Source: Archangiaceae bacterium (GTDB taxonomy: Bacteria; Myxococcota; Myxococcia; Myxococcales; Myxococcaceae). Taken from it: DNA of 64,000 nucleotides. The position numbers and the translations under genes were made by a program. Below the pieces are notes generated by a model. It did no database searches. It had not been told where the DNA came from and was given only the letters and a program-made list of their open reading frames with translations. Below are positions 1-7,951 of the stretch, piece after piece. The stretch is from assembly GCA_016714225.1 (NCBI GenBank), contig JADJNS010000034.1, positions 62,001 through 126,000 of the forward strand, read 5' to 3'. Each line of letters starts with the position of its first letter. Position 1 is the first letter of the stretch.

Positions 1-1
1 C

Positions 2-115
2 TTCACCTTTCGCTTTCCCCACGGCACGCGCGACGTCGCCATCACCCTGTTCTACGCGCAGAAGACACAGTCGGTCTGGGTGCTGGTGTCGCAGAAGGCC
101 CTGCTCGCGCCTTGA
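2..115 (+). CDS. C-terminal fragment of an unidentified protein (cut by window edge)
   Basis: An open frame enters from the left edge and ends in TGA at 113-115, giving 37 residues that finish ...VLVSQKALLAP. The fragment alternates hydrophobic and polar residues like a beta-rich domain and shows codon use typical of the region. It is too short to place in a family. It converges on the next gene, 33 bp away. It is called a gene because the frame is uninterrupted from the edge and the stop is followed immediately by the end of an opposing gene. Confidence 0.5.
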   Translation, partial: FTFRFPHGTRDVAITLFYAQKTQSVWVLVSQKALLAP

Positions 116-148
116 CCGGGTGCCGGCGATTGCGGCTCGGCCCCGCCT

Positions 149-958
149 TCAGGGCAGGCCCAGGCCGCCGAACTCGAACACCGAGAACGGTCGGGAGCCG
201 CGGGTGAGCACCGCGCCGTCATCGTCGAAGGCGATCACGCTCGAGCCCGACGGCCCGAGCCACTGCGCGACCCAGGCCCCGGCTTCGGGGTGGAACCAGC
301 TGGCCCGCTCGGGCACTTCGCCGGCAGCAGCGCGTACCGCCCCGGGCAGCGCGTCGCGGCTCGAGCGCTGCGCCTCACCCACTTCTCGCAGGTTACCCGA
401 CGCGAAGTCGCGAACGCTGGCGGGGCCGGCCGGCTCCCATGAGAAGTCGGTGCGCGGGCGGCGCGCCTCGTCGAACACCGTGCCCGAGCGATCGAGCAGC
501 TGCAGCACCGGAGCGGGAGGCGGCGCGCGGCTGAGCAGAAACGTCACCCTGCCCAGCGGCGCTTCGAACGCGAACGCGTTGACGGCGCTGGCTCCCGACG
601 CGGCGAGCGCCTCGGCCGCGGCGCGCCCTGCAGGCGGCAGCGCCTCGAGCGGCAGCCTGGCGTCGGCAAACGTCTTCGCGAGGTCGGTGTCGGCGACGGC
701 CCCACGCAGGTCGTCGAGCGTGGCGAAGACGCGCGGCGTGGTCACCGCGGGCTGAACCGCCGCTGGAGCGCTCGCGCGCTCGGGCGGGCGGCGCCGCTGG
801 GCCGAGGGCGCCTCGCGGAACGGCGCTTCGCTCGCGCGCGGCGTCGCGACCGGCACGACCGCGGCAGCTTCGACGACGTCGGCGGCGCCGGTGACGGCCG
901 GCTGGCCCAGCGGTGGGCTGGGCGGAGCCAGCGAGCTCGAGCGGGGGCCGGTCTTCAC
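149..958 (-). CDS. Hypothetical protein, Pro/Ala-rich N-terminus
   Basis: A 269-residue protein starting at a GTG (958); an in-frame TGA lies about 45 nt upstream, so a much longer form is excluded. Residues 1-85 are low-complexity, rich in Pro, Ala and Arg, with no signal peptide. From about residue 90 the sequence looks like a folded domain of mixed helices and strands, ending FSVFEFGGLGLP. I recognise no catalytic motif and no family. Codon bias supports a real gene. Its upstream neighbour on the same strand is a lipoprotein gene about 100 bp away, so the two could be cotranscribed. Confidence 0.6.
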   Translation of the reverse strand: MKTGPRSSSLAPPSPPLGQPAVTGAADVVEAAAVVPVATPRASEAPFREAPSAQRRRPPERASAPAAVQPAVTTPRVFATLDDLRGAVADTDLAKTFADARLPLEALPPAGRAAAEALAASGASAVNAFAFEAPLGRVTFLLSRAPPPAPVLQLLDRSGTVFDEARRPRTDFSWEPAGPASVRDFASGNLREVGEAQRSSRDALPGAVRAAAGEVPERASWFHPEAGAWVAQWLGPSGSSVIAFDDDGAVLTRGSRPFSVFEFGGLGLP

Positions 959-1055
959 GGGTGCTTCGAAATTGGCGCGGGTCGAGCGGGCCCGTCAAGG
1001 TCAGCAGTCAGGCGACCGGCTCGACGCGGTGACTCGCGCGCCGCCTGGGCTGCGC

Positions 1056-2234
1056 CTACGGCAGCAGGAAGTGCACGGCGACGCCGCCGTCGTACTCGCC
1101 GAAGTTGCCGGTCTCTCCGGTGGTGCCGCCGAGCCACATGTCGTTGCCCATGCCCCAGATGTCCTGGAAGTGAACCGTGTTGAGGTCGATGCCGGCGTCG
1201 AAGAGGTCGACCGAGCGCGAGGTGAAGCCCGCGTCGCGCCGCCAGTGCAAGAAGGTGCCGTACTCGCCGGCCATCCACACGTCGTCGTCCGACCGGGCCC
1301 ACACACCCACCAGCGTCGCGAAGCTGGTGGCGCCGACGTCGACCTCGAGCTTGTCCCAGCCGCCGTCGAGGTCGCGGTGGAAGACGCCGAGGCGTGAGCC
1401 CACCGCCCAGACGTGACCGCTGGGCGAGACGCTGACCGCGACCAGCGAGTTGCTGGGGTCGATGGGAGGCAGCTCGACCGCGACGCTGAGATCGTTCTCG
1501 ATGCGGTACACCTGCACGTCGGCCACGCCCCACACCGGCTGCCCCGGAGCCGACTGCAGGTCGTAGAAATAGTCGTCGGTGGGGTTGGTGTAGATGTGCT
1601 CCCAGGTGCCGGCGTCGCCGTCCCAGTGGAAGAGGTCGGAGCTGGCGACCATGTACGCGTCGTCGCGCGTGCGCGCGTAGATGCTGTACGAGTAGTCGCC
1701 GGCGTCGACCTTGCGCGAACGCCAGTCGAGACCGTTGTAGCGCCACACGCTGGTGTAGTCGGTGCCCGAGAGCCACACGTCGTCGGGAGCGGTCGAGGCG
1801 ACGCCGTAGTGCTGGCCCGAGGGTGACGGGTTGTCTTGGCGGTTGGCGAAGGTGGTGCCGTCGAAGCGGAACAGCGCCTGGCCGGCGCCGAACCACACGT
1901 CGTTGGGGCTCGAGCCGCCGATCGACCAGATCTTCTTGTTGCGGTCGGTCGCGAAGACCTGGCACGCCTCTTTGGTGCAGGTGAACATCGCGCCGCCGCC
2001 CGAGCCGCCTGAGGTCGCGCCTCCAGCGCCACCACCGCCGCCGCTGCCGCCCGCGGTGCTGCCTCCGGTGCCGCCGGCCGTGCTGCCCCCGGTGCCGCCG
2101 GCGGTGCTGCCGCCCGCCGAGCCGCCGTCGGGCACGCAGCGCCCGGTGCGGGCGCAGAAGTCTTCGAGGTCTTTGCGAAAGTCGATGCAGCCGGTGACGA
2201 GCAGACAGAGCAGCGCAGCGCCGGTCTTCTTCAC
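1056..2234 (-). CDS. Predicted lipoprotein with repeated 'DVWxxG' propeller motifs
   Basis: A 392-residue exported protein. The GTG start at 2234 is preceded by a perfect GGAGG four bases away and overlaps the stop of the TPR gene (GTGA), so translation is probably coupled. The N-terminus is a lipoprotein signal (lipobox LVTGC, Cys16). A flexible linker of GGSTAGGT-type repeats follows at about residues 40-75. The rest repeats a blade-like motif (PNDVWFGAG, DDVWLSG, DDVWMAGEYG), suggesting a beta-propeller displayed on the cell envelope. Such Gly/Thr-linked propeller lipoproteins are common in myxobacteria. The ligand or partner is unknown. Confidence 0.8.
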   Translation of the reverse strand: MKKTGAALLCLLVTGCIDFRKDLEDFCARTGRCVPDGGSAGGSTAGGTGGSTAGGTGGSTAGGSGGGGGAGGATSGGSGGGAMFTCTKEACQVFATDRNKKIWSIGGSSPNDVWFGAGQALFRFDGTTFANRQDNPSPSGQHYGVASTAPDDVWLSGTDYTSVWRYNGLDWRSRKVDAGDYSYSIYARTRDDAYMVASSDLFHWDGDAGTWEHIYTNPTDDYFYDLQSAPGQPVWGVADVQVYRIENDLSVAVELPPIDPSNSLVAVSVSPSGHVWAVGSRLGVFHRDLDGGWDKLEVDVGATSFATLVGVWARSDDDVWMAGEYGTFLHWRRDAGFTSRSVDLFDAGIDLNTVHFQDIWGMGNDMWLGGTTGETGNFGEYDGGVAVHFLLP

Positions 2235-2854
2235 GGAGCCTCCAACGGCTTGATGATGCCCTTGAGCCCCGTCAGCAGGCGCTCGGCTTCGGCGCCGGTG
2301 GGGCCTTTGGGGTCGAGCGCCTTCGCGCGCTCGAGCGACGCGGTGGCCATCTCGCGGTTCCCCTTGAGCTTGTGCGCCACGCCCAGGTTCAGGTGGGCGT
2401 GCGGGTTGTCGGGGTCCATGTCGAGGGCCTCTTGAAACGCGGCCAGCGCGACCTCGAGCTCGCCCGAGAGCAGCGCCTCTTTGCCCTTCTGGATCTTCTT
2501 CTCCGAGTCGTTCACCAGCTCGACCTCGAGCACGGTGCGGCCGGCGAGGTTGAACACCAAAAGGCGCAACAGGCCGGCCCAGTAGAAGGTGAGGCCCTCG
2601 AACGCGGCGACCGCGGCGATGGGCAGGTCGGGCAAGAGCTGCTTGCCGCGAAACTTGAACCGCACCTTGGTGTAGCGGCCCTTCTTGGCGAGCTTGACGA
2701 CCTGGTCTTTGAACGTGTTGAGCGACTCTTCGAGCTTCTTGGGGTCGACCTCGAAGGGCAGCGTGCGCGAGGTGGCAGCCTTGCTCGCTTCGACCTTTTC
2801 CCTCTTCGACTTCTCGAAGCGATGCACCGCCACTGGCTTTTTCTTCGTCGCCAT
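2231..2854 (-). CDS. TPR-domain protein
   Basis: A 207-residue soluble protein with a basic, Lys-rich N-terminus (MATKKKPVAVHRFEKSK) and no signal peptide. Residues about 120-195 form at least two tetratricopeptide repeats; the clearest is A-ALDMDPDNPHAHLNLGVAHKL. TPRs are protein-interaction scaffolds. The middle segment (about 45-115) is hydrophobic in places (FYWAGLLRLLVF) but does not look like a real membrane helix. The gene overlaps the lipoprotein gene downstream by 4 nt and is divergent from the secretion-type ATPase 34 bp away, so control signals in that gap must be shared or very compact. Confidence 0.8.
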   Translation of the reverse strand: MATKKKPVAVHRFEKSKREKVEASKAATSRTLPFEVDPKKLEESLNTFKDQVVKLAKKGRYTKVRFKFRGKQLLPDLPIAAVAAFEGLTFYWAGLLRLLVFNLAGRTVLEVELVNDSEKKIQKGKEALLSGELEVALAAFQEALDMDPDNPHAHLNLGVAHKLKGNREMATASLERAKALDPKGPTGAEAERLLTGLKGIIKPLEAP

Positions 2855-2888
2855 GTGTGCACGCTACCTGGGGTACGATCGCGTCGCC

Positions 2889-4631
2889 ATGTCCATGTAC
2901 ACCGAGTCGCTGAGGGCTTTTCTGAAGCCGGTGCTTCAGTACCTCGACGACGAGAGCGTCTCGGAGATCATGATCAACGGTCCCGAAGACATCTGGATCG
3001 AGCGGAAGGGCCGCGTCACCAAGGTCGACGCGCGCTTCAGCGAAGAGGGCCTGCTCGGCGCCGCGCGCAACATGGCCCAGTTCGTCGGCCGCGTGCTCAA
3101 CGAAGAGCGCCCCCGCCTCGACGCGCGCCTGCCCGACGGCAGCCGTATTCACGTGGTGATGCCGCCCATCGCGCGCAAGGGCACCACCATCGCGATTCGA
3201 AAGTTCTTCAAAGACAAGCTGGGCCCTGACGCGCTGGTGCGCTTCGGCAGCCTCACCAACGAGATGGTGCGGCTGATCGAAGCCGCGGTGCGGGTGAAGC
3301 TGAACATGGTGGTGAGCGGAGGCACCGGCTCGGGCAAGACCACCCTGCTCAACATCCTCTCGTCGCTCATTCCCAACGACGAACGCATTCTCACCATCGA
3401 AGACTCGGCCGAGCTTCAGCTGAACCAGGAGCACCTGGTGCCGTTCGAGTCGCGCCCGCCCGACAAGTTCGGCAAGGGCGAGGTGAGCATGGGGCACCTC
3501 TTGCAATCGGCGCTGCGCCTGCGCCCCGACCGCATCGTGGTCGGCGAGGTGCGCGGCGGTGAAGCGTTCGACCTGATGCAGGCGATGAACACCGGCCACG
3601 GCGGCTCGATGGCCACGGTGCACGCCAACACGCCCACCGACACCCTGCGCCGCCTCGAGTCGCTGTGCCTGATGTCGGCGGTCGAGCTGCCGATGGTGGC
3701 GGTGCGCGCGCAGGTGGCGAGCGCGATCAACTTCATCGTCTGCTGCGAGCGCTACCAAGACGGCAGCCGCAAGACGCACGCGGTCAGCGAGGTGCTGCCT
3801 CTCAACGACAAGGGCGAGTACCGCACGCAGGACCTGTTCCTCTTCACTCCGGTGGCGAAAGACGAAGACGGCCGCATGCTCGGCTACCACGCGCCCACCG
3901 GCATTCTGCCCACCTTCATGACCAAGGCCCGCGCGTACGGGTTCAGCGACCTGACCGAGGCGTTCTTCGACCCGGCGACCTACGGGCTGCCGCCTCCGCC
4001 GCTGGTGCACGGCCTGGGTGAGCAGGTGACGGTGCACTGGGCGCCCTCGCTCAAGCACCGCGAGAAGGGCCGCCCCGACCCCGACGACATGCAGGACCAG
4101 TGGCGCGAGTTCGAGCAGAAGCTGAAACACGACGCCGCCCTCGCGAGGAAGGCCGAGCGCGGCAGCGGCGCGGTGCAGGTGCCCATCACCGCGCCGTCTC
4201 CTGCCCCGCTGGCGAAGAAGCCCGCCCCGCCGGTGTCGTCGCAGCTGGCGGCGCCGGCCCGCGGCTCGGGCCCGATTCCCAAGTCGCAGCCCTCGCGCAC
4301 CTCGGAAGACGTGACTCCGCCGCCCACCCGCAACCCGCTGGCGGGGGTGGCGCGCCGCGCGCCGAGCAGCACCGAGCCGGGCGAGTCGAACGATGAAGAG
4401 CGTCAGGGTGCGAGCACCGCACCGCGGCCGCAGCTCGACCCTCCCGGCCGCACCGGTGAAGACGAGCCATCGGTGGCGATCAGCGAGTCGCTGCTGGGCG
4501 AGATGGAAGACGACACCACCGCCCCACCCCGTCGTGCGCAGGGCAGTACCTCGCAGCAGGCAGTACGCGGCGGCACCTCGGGGCAGAACACCCGCCCGAT
4601 ACCGCCGCGCGGTGTTCCACCCAAACGTTGA
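2889..4631 (+). CDS. CpaF/TadA-family type II/IV secretion ATPase
   Basis: A 580-residue protein; the ATG at 2889 (MSMYTESLRAF) is chosen because it begins the conserved N-terminal domain. The Walker A motif GGTGSGKTT is at residues 144-152, and the Walker B/His-box region (DRIVVGEVRGGEAFDLM, then HGGSMATVHANTP) is near 213-245, diagnostic of the VirB11/CpaF/TadA hexameric ATPases that power Tad pili and type II/IV secretion. Beyond about residue 400 there is a long Pro/Ser/Ala-rich extension that standard CpaF proteins lack. No other tad, cpa or pil gene is adjacent, so the partner machine must be encoded elsewhere. The family is certain; the role is not. Confidence 0.92.
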   Translation: MSMYTESLRAFLKPVLQYLDDESVSEIMINGPEDIWIERKGRVTKVDARFSEEGLLGAARNMAQFVGRVLNEERPRLDARLPDGSRIHVVMPPIARKGTTIAIRKFFKDKLGPDALVRFGSLTNEMVRLIEAAVRVKLNMVVSGGTGSGKTTLLNILSSLIPNDERILTIEDSAELQLNQEHLVPFESRPPDKFGKGEVSMGHLLQSALRLRPDRIVVGEVRGGEAFDLMQAMNTGHGGSMATVHANTPTDTLRRLESLCLMSAVELPMVAVRAQVASAINFIVCCERYQDGSRKTHAVSEVLPLNDKGEYRTQDLFLFTPVAKDEDGRMLGYHAPTGILPTFMTKARAYGFSDLTEAFFDPATYGLPPPPLVHGLGEQVTVHWAPSLKHREKGRPDPDDMQDQWREFEQKLKHDAALARKAERGSGAVQVPITAPSPAPLAKKPAPPVSSQLAAPARGSGPIPKSQPSRTSEDVTPPPTRNPLAGVARRAPSSTEPGESNDEERQGASTAPRPQLDPPGRTGEDEPSVAISESLLGEMEDDTTAPPRRAQGSTSQQAVRGGTSGQNTRPIPPRGVPPKR

Positions 4632-4643
4632 GGGGAAACAGAC

Positions 4644-4874
4644 ATGAAGATGCTGACTCGTGCGGTGACCGTGGTGGTGTGCCTCGCGGCTCCGATGGCG
4701 TTCGCCGACCCGCAGCCGAAGATGAAAGAGGCCCTCGCGCTGCTGAAAGACGCCAAGGCGGCGCTGCAGGCCGCGAACGCCGACAAGGGCGGGCACCGGG
4801 TGAAGGCCATCGAGAAGGTCGATGAGGCGATTGCGCAGGTCGAGAAGGGCATCGAGTTCGACAACAAGCGCTGA
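4644..4874 (+). CDS. Small exported alpha-helical protein
   Basis: A 76-residue precursor with a clear Sec signal peptide (hydrophobic core at residues 6-18, cleavage expected after AFA at 21). The mature part (about 55 residues) is charged and helical, with heptad-like Ala/Leu/Lys spacing (KEALALLKDAKAALQAAN). It is probably a small periplasmic helical-bundle protein; no family is recognised. AGGGGAAAC precedes the ATG. It lies 12 bp after the ATPase gene and may share its transcript. It resembles in style two other small exported proteins in the window (11905-12192 and 45320-45589). Confidence 0.75.
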   Translation: MKMLTRAVTVVVCLAAPMAFADPQPKMKEALALLKDAKAALQAANADKGGHRVKAIEKVDEAIAQVEKGIEFDNKR

Positions 4875-4886
4875 GGGCGTCGGGCG

Positions 4887-4930
4887 CTCTTGAACGGCCG
4901 TTCACGTTCACGTTCACGTTCACGCAAGAG
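4887..4930 (+). repeat. TTCACG hexamer array inside an inverted repeat
   Basis: Four perfect tandem copies of TTCACG (4901-4924) are flanked by CTCTTG (4887-4892) and its complement CAAGAG (4925-4930). The palindrome GAACGGCCGTTC sits at the left side. It lies just after a gene end, between genes that face each other. The same hexamer recurs near 7.7 kb. Confidence 0.8.
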
Positions 4931-4982
4931 TGCTCGCCCCTGCGGCCGTGGTTGGCTCGCAGGGGCTTTCTCTTTGCGGGAG

Positions 4983-5768
4983 TCAGTTGTCTCTGGTGCA
5001 GAAGACCGGCGTCTTCTGCGCGGCGTGGGCGAGGTCTTCGGGCACCAGCGAGACCCGGCGCAGGTTGTCGAGCACCACGTCGCGGTTCTGCTTGATGAGA
5101 ATGGGGTTCTGGCAGGCGCGCAGCTGGTTCCAGTAGCCGTGCGGCGGCATCGCCAGGGTGAACTCGGCGAGCTCGCTCAAGCTGAGCTCGGCCAGTCGGG
5201 CGCTTGAAGAGCAGGCGCGCGGCGGCTTCGACGCCGATGGTGCCTTCTTCGGGGTGCGCCGAGTGCAGGTCGTAGGCGACCAGGCCGTCTTTCTTGAGGA
5301 AGCGGTGAATCTTGTAGATCGCCACCGCTTCTTCGAGCTTGCCCTTGGCGCCGATGCGCCGGGCGAGGTTGAGCGCGAAGACCTTCTCGCACCAGCCGTC
5401 GCCGTCTTCGATCTCGACGTTGAAGACGCTGAGCAGCACGCGCTTGCTCCAGGCGAAGCCCTCTTCGCGCGGGGTCTGGAAGAAGGTCGGGCAGCCCCGC
5501 TCGGTGATGTAGAAGGCCACCAGGTTCTTGGGCAGCCGGGCGAAGTCGGGCCGCTCGAAGGCGATCGACTCTTTGCTCTTCTCGTACATGCCCAGCTGCA
5601 CGCTCTTGCGCTCGCTCTCGGTCGACTGCCGCAAGAGACGCTCGAGGTCGAACTCGCTGTCGAGCGTGGGCAGCTGTGCGCCGATGTAGAGGTAGACCAG
5701 CGGGACGATCACCCGGCCACAGCCGCCAGGAACGCCGCAATCCACACGAAGGGCTTCAAGGCTTTCAC
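4983..5768 (-). pseudogene. GT51-like peptidoglycan transglycosylase, two frameshifts
   Basis: Read as one gene this gives a 261-residue protein: GTG start at 5768, an N-terminal membrane helix (LKPFVWIAAFLAAVAG), then a glycosyltransferase-51-like domain with YITERGCPTFF, KGKLEEAVAIYKIHRF, GVEAAARLLFKR and a C-terminal LSELAEFTLAMPP. Two reading-frame breaks are needed: one base missing in a G run near 5710-5713, and one extra base near 5190-5193. They cancel, so total length stays a multiple of three. The motif-1 Glu is present, but the motif-2 positions (usually GxSTxxQQ) read DGDGWCEKVF, so catalysis is doubtful even if the frame is intact. It could be a pseudogene or sequence error. It is divergent from the flavoprotein gene, 17 bp away. 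Confidence 0.6.
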
Positions 5769-5785
5769 TATAACTTCAACTCTCG

Positions 5786-6460
5786 ATGGTCTGGTTCGAC
5801 GCCAAACTGCTCACCCGGCGCGAGGTCGCCGGCACGGTGCACGCCGAATTGCAGGTGCCCGCGCCGGTGCGGGCCTCGTTCGTCGCGCCCGGTCAGTACG
5901 TGCTGGTGAAGACCGGCGCGCTGCAGGGGCCGTTCGCGCCCGCGTCGGCGCCCGGGGTAGAGGGCCCGCTCGAGCTGTTGTTCAAGCCCGGCACGCCGCT
6001 CACCGACGCGCTCGAGGCGCTGCCGGTCGGCGCGACGCTGCAGGTGACCGCGGCCACCGGGCCCGGCTTTCCGCTCGAGGTGGCGAAGGGCAAGCGGCTC
6101 TTGCTCATCGCCAGCGGCACCGGTCAGGCGCCGATGCGCAGCGTCATCGAGGCGGTGCGGGTCGACCGCGGCGCGTACCGCTCGGTCACCCTGCTGCTCG
6201 GGGTGCGCGACCGCGACCACCTCGCGTTCGAGAGCGACGAGCCGGCGTGGCTGCGCGACGGCATCGAGGTGCACGTGACCTTGAGCCGGGGTGACTCGTC
6301 GTGGGCGGGCCGCAAGGGCCGGGTGCAGCTGCACCTGCCCGAGGGCCCGCTCGCCGACACGGTGGCGTTTCTGGTCGGCCAGCGCGAGATGGTGGCCGAG
6401 GTCGTCGAACAGCTGCAGGCGCGCGGAGTGCCGCGCGCGCAGATCTTCCTCAACCTCTGA
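5786..6460 (+). CDS. FAD/NAD(P)-binding ferredoxin-reductase-like protein
   Basis: A 224-residue protein with the two-domain layout of FNR-type oxidoreductases: an N-terminal beta-barrel (residues 1-98, including APGQYVLVK) and a C-terminal nucleotide-binding half beginning KRLLLIASGTGQAPMRSVI (about 103-121), whose GTGQAP matches the family's GTGxxP loop. The FAD motif normally RxYS reads GPFAPAS, so the flavin-contacting Arg is absent and cofactor affinity may be altered. The C-terminus (FLVGQREMVAEV) matches the family pattern before the terminal segment. No ferredoxin or oxygenase neighbour indicates the substrate. It starts at ATG 5786. Confidence 0.82.
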   Translation: MVWFDAKLLTRREVAGTVHAELQVPAPVRASFVAPGQYVLVKTGALQGPFAPASAPGVEGPLELLFKPGTPLTDALEALPVGATLQVTAATGPGFPLEVAKGKRLLLIASGTGQAPMRSVIEAVRVDRGAYRSVTLLLGVRDRDHLAFESDEPAWLRDGIEVHVTLSRGDSSWAGRKGRVQLHLPEGPLADTVAFLVGQREMVAEVVEQLQARGVPRAQIFLNL

Positions 6461-6484
6461 CGTCGGGTATGGTCGGTTCGCCCC

Positions 6485-7615
6485 GTGCGCCGGTCACTCT
6501 TCAGCGTGGCGCTGCTCTTGCCCCTGATCGCGGCGGGTCAGCCCCAGAAGGCCGAGCTCGACAAGGCGGCCCGGCTCACCCTCGAGCAGCGCTACGAGGC
6601 GGCGGCGCGCTCGCTCGAGACCGTGGCGCGCCAGAGCGGCAACAAGCGCGAGGTGATGCTGCGCCTGTTCGAGCTGCAGGGGGTGGTGTTCGCCCAGCTG
6701 GCGCAAGAGGCCAAGGCCCGCGCCGCCTTCAGGCAGCTGCTCTCGCTCGACCCCCAGCGCGAGCTGAACGGCAAGTACACCGGCCGGGTGATGAAGATTT
6801 TTCAAGAGGCGCAGGCCTGGTCGCAAGAGAACGGCGGGCTCGAGCTGCTGGCCGAAGCCGCCGCGCTCGACGCCAAGGGCAAGGTGCAGCAAATCGCGGT
6901 GAAGGTGAAGAACGATGCGCTCAAGCTGGGGCGCAAGGTGCGCTTCACGGTGCGGCCGCAAGACGGCAAGTGGGGCGAGCTCGACGGCGAGCTGCAGGGG
7001 CCCTACGCGTCGGTGGGCACCGAGGCCGACGGAGTCGAGTGGTTCGCCGAGCTGCTGGGCGAGCGCGACGCGGTGCTGGCGCAGGTCGGCTCGCCGAAGA
7101 GCCCGGTGCGCGAGGGCTCGATGAAAGAGAAGGCGCCGGTGGTGAGAGAGGTGCCGGCGCCGTTGGCCGAGAAGCCCGACCGGGCGCCCACCCTCGAGCC
7201 GCGGCCCGACCCCGTGCACGAGCCCGAGGTGGTGCCGCGCTCCGAGCCGGCGGCTTCGGGCAACGAAGGGCTGCGCGCGGTCGGCTACAGCGCGCTGGTG
7301 CTGGGCATGGCCTCGCTGGTGGCGGGCACGGTGATGGGCGGGGTGTGGCGCGCGACCAAGTCCGACGTCGATGGCCGGTTGAGCCGCGCCTCGCTCGACA
7401 GCCAGGGTCGCATCGCGAGAATCGAGGGCGTCGAGAGCGCTCCGCAGCAGTGGTACGAGGGCATGAAGAACCGCCTGGCCACCCAGGCCGTCTGCGCCAA
7501 CGTGCTGTGGGGCGCGGGCGGCGGGCTGGCGATCGCCGGGCTGGTGATGGTGCTCTTGGGCCGCGAGGTCGCCGACGTGTCGCCCGGCTCGGGGGGGCTG
7601 GTCATCGCCTGGTGA
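6485..7615 (+). CDS. Exported TPR protein with C-terminal membrane helices
   Basis: A 376-residue protein starting at GTG 6485. Residues 1-18 form a signal peptide (MRRSLFSVALLLPLIAAG). Residues 25-95 look like two or three TPR helices (RYEAAARSLETVAR; KARAAFRQLLSLDP). A beta-rich segment covers about 120-200, followed by a Pro/Glu/Arg linker (210-260) and two hydrophobic helices near 268-285 and 340-360. This architecture is frequent among myxobacterial envelope proteins of unknown role. It lies 24 bp after the flavoprotein gene and may be cotranscribed. Confidence 0.75.
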   Translation: MRRSLFSVALLLPLIAAGQPQKAELDKAARLTLEQRYEAAARSLETVARQSGNKREVMLRLFELQGVVFAQLAQEAKARAAFRQLLSLDPQRELNGKYTGRVMKIFQEAQAWSQENGGLELLAEAAALDAKGKVQQIAVKVKNDALKLGRKVRFTVRPQDGKWGELDGELQGPYASVGTEADGVEWFAELLGERDAVLAQVGSPKSPVREGSMKEKAPVVREVPAPLAEKPDRAPTLEPRPDPVHEPEVVPRSEPAASGNEGLRAVGYSALVLGMASLVAGTVMGGVWRATKSDVDGRLSRASLDSQGRIARIEGVESAPQQWYEGMKNRLATQAVCANVLWGAGGGLAIAGLVMVLLGREVADVSPGSGGLVIAW

Positions 7616-7658
7616 GCGGGGGCGCGGGGCGCGGGAGATCGATGATGCGCAGCTTGAG

Positions 7659-7782
7659 AAGCCGTCCACGTTCACGTTCACGTCCACGTCCACGACCAGG
7701 CTCGCTTCGCTCCAGCGAGGGGTGGCCCCGAAAAGCACGCCGTCGGCTTTTTCGTGAACGTGAACGTGAACGTGAACGGCTT
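7659..7782 (+). repeat. Pair of inverted hexamer arrays (30-bp stem)
   Basis: Left arm: AAGCCG followed by five hexamers T(T/C)CACG (7659-7694). Right arm: four copies of CGTGAA, then CGGCTT (7753-7782). The arms are complementary over about 30 bp with two mismatches and enclose a loop of about 58 bp that carries smaller inverted repeats. It occupies most of the gap between the genes ending at 7615 and starting at 7952. The transcript would fold into a long hairpin. Confidence 0.85.
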
Positions 7783-7951
7783 TTCATGCAGCGCCCCGAC
7801 ACCTGCACGGCCCCCATTCACCCCACTCCTGTCTCCCGTGAGAGGACAGCGAGCACTCGAGGTTGGAGCGGTCGTGCCGCACGCCGCCGCCAACCGCTGA
7901 AGGTCGCGGGGCCCGGCAGCGGGTACGTCGCTTGCGAAGCGTGGGGGGCGA

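Noticed and set aside
1056..4796. A 1246-codon open frame on the minus strand spanning the lipoprotein, TPR and ATPase genes
   Set aside because: Only its last third is a real protein; the rest is antisense to the ATPase with low-complexity content, as happens in very G/C-rich genes.
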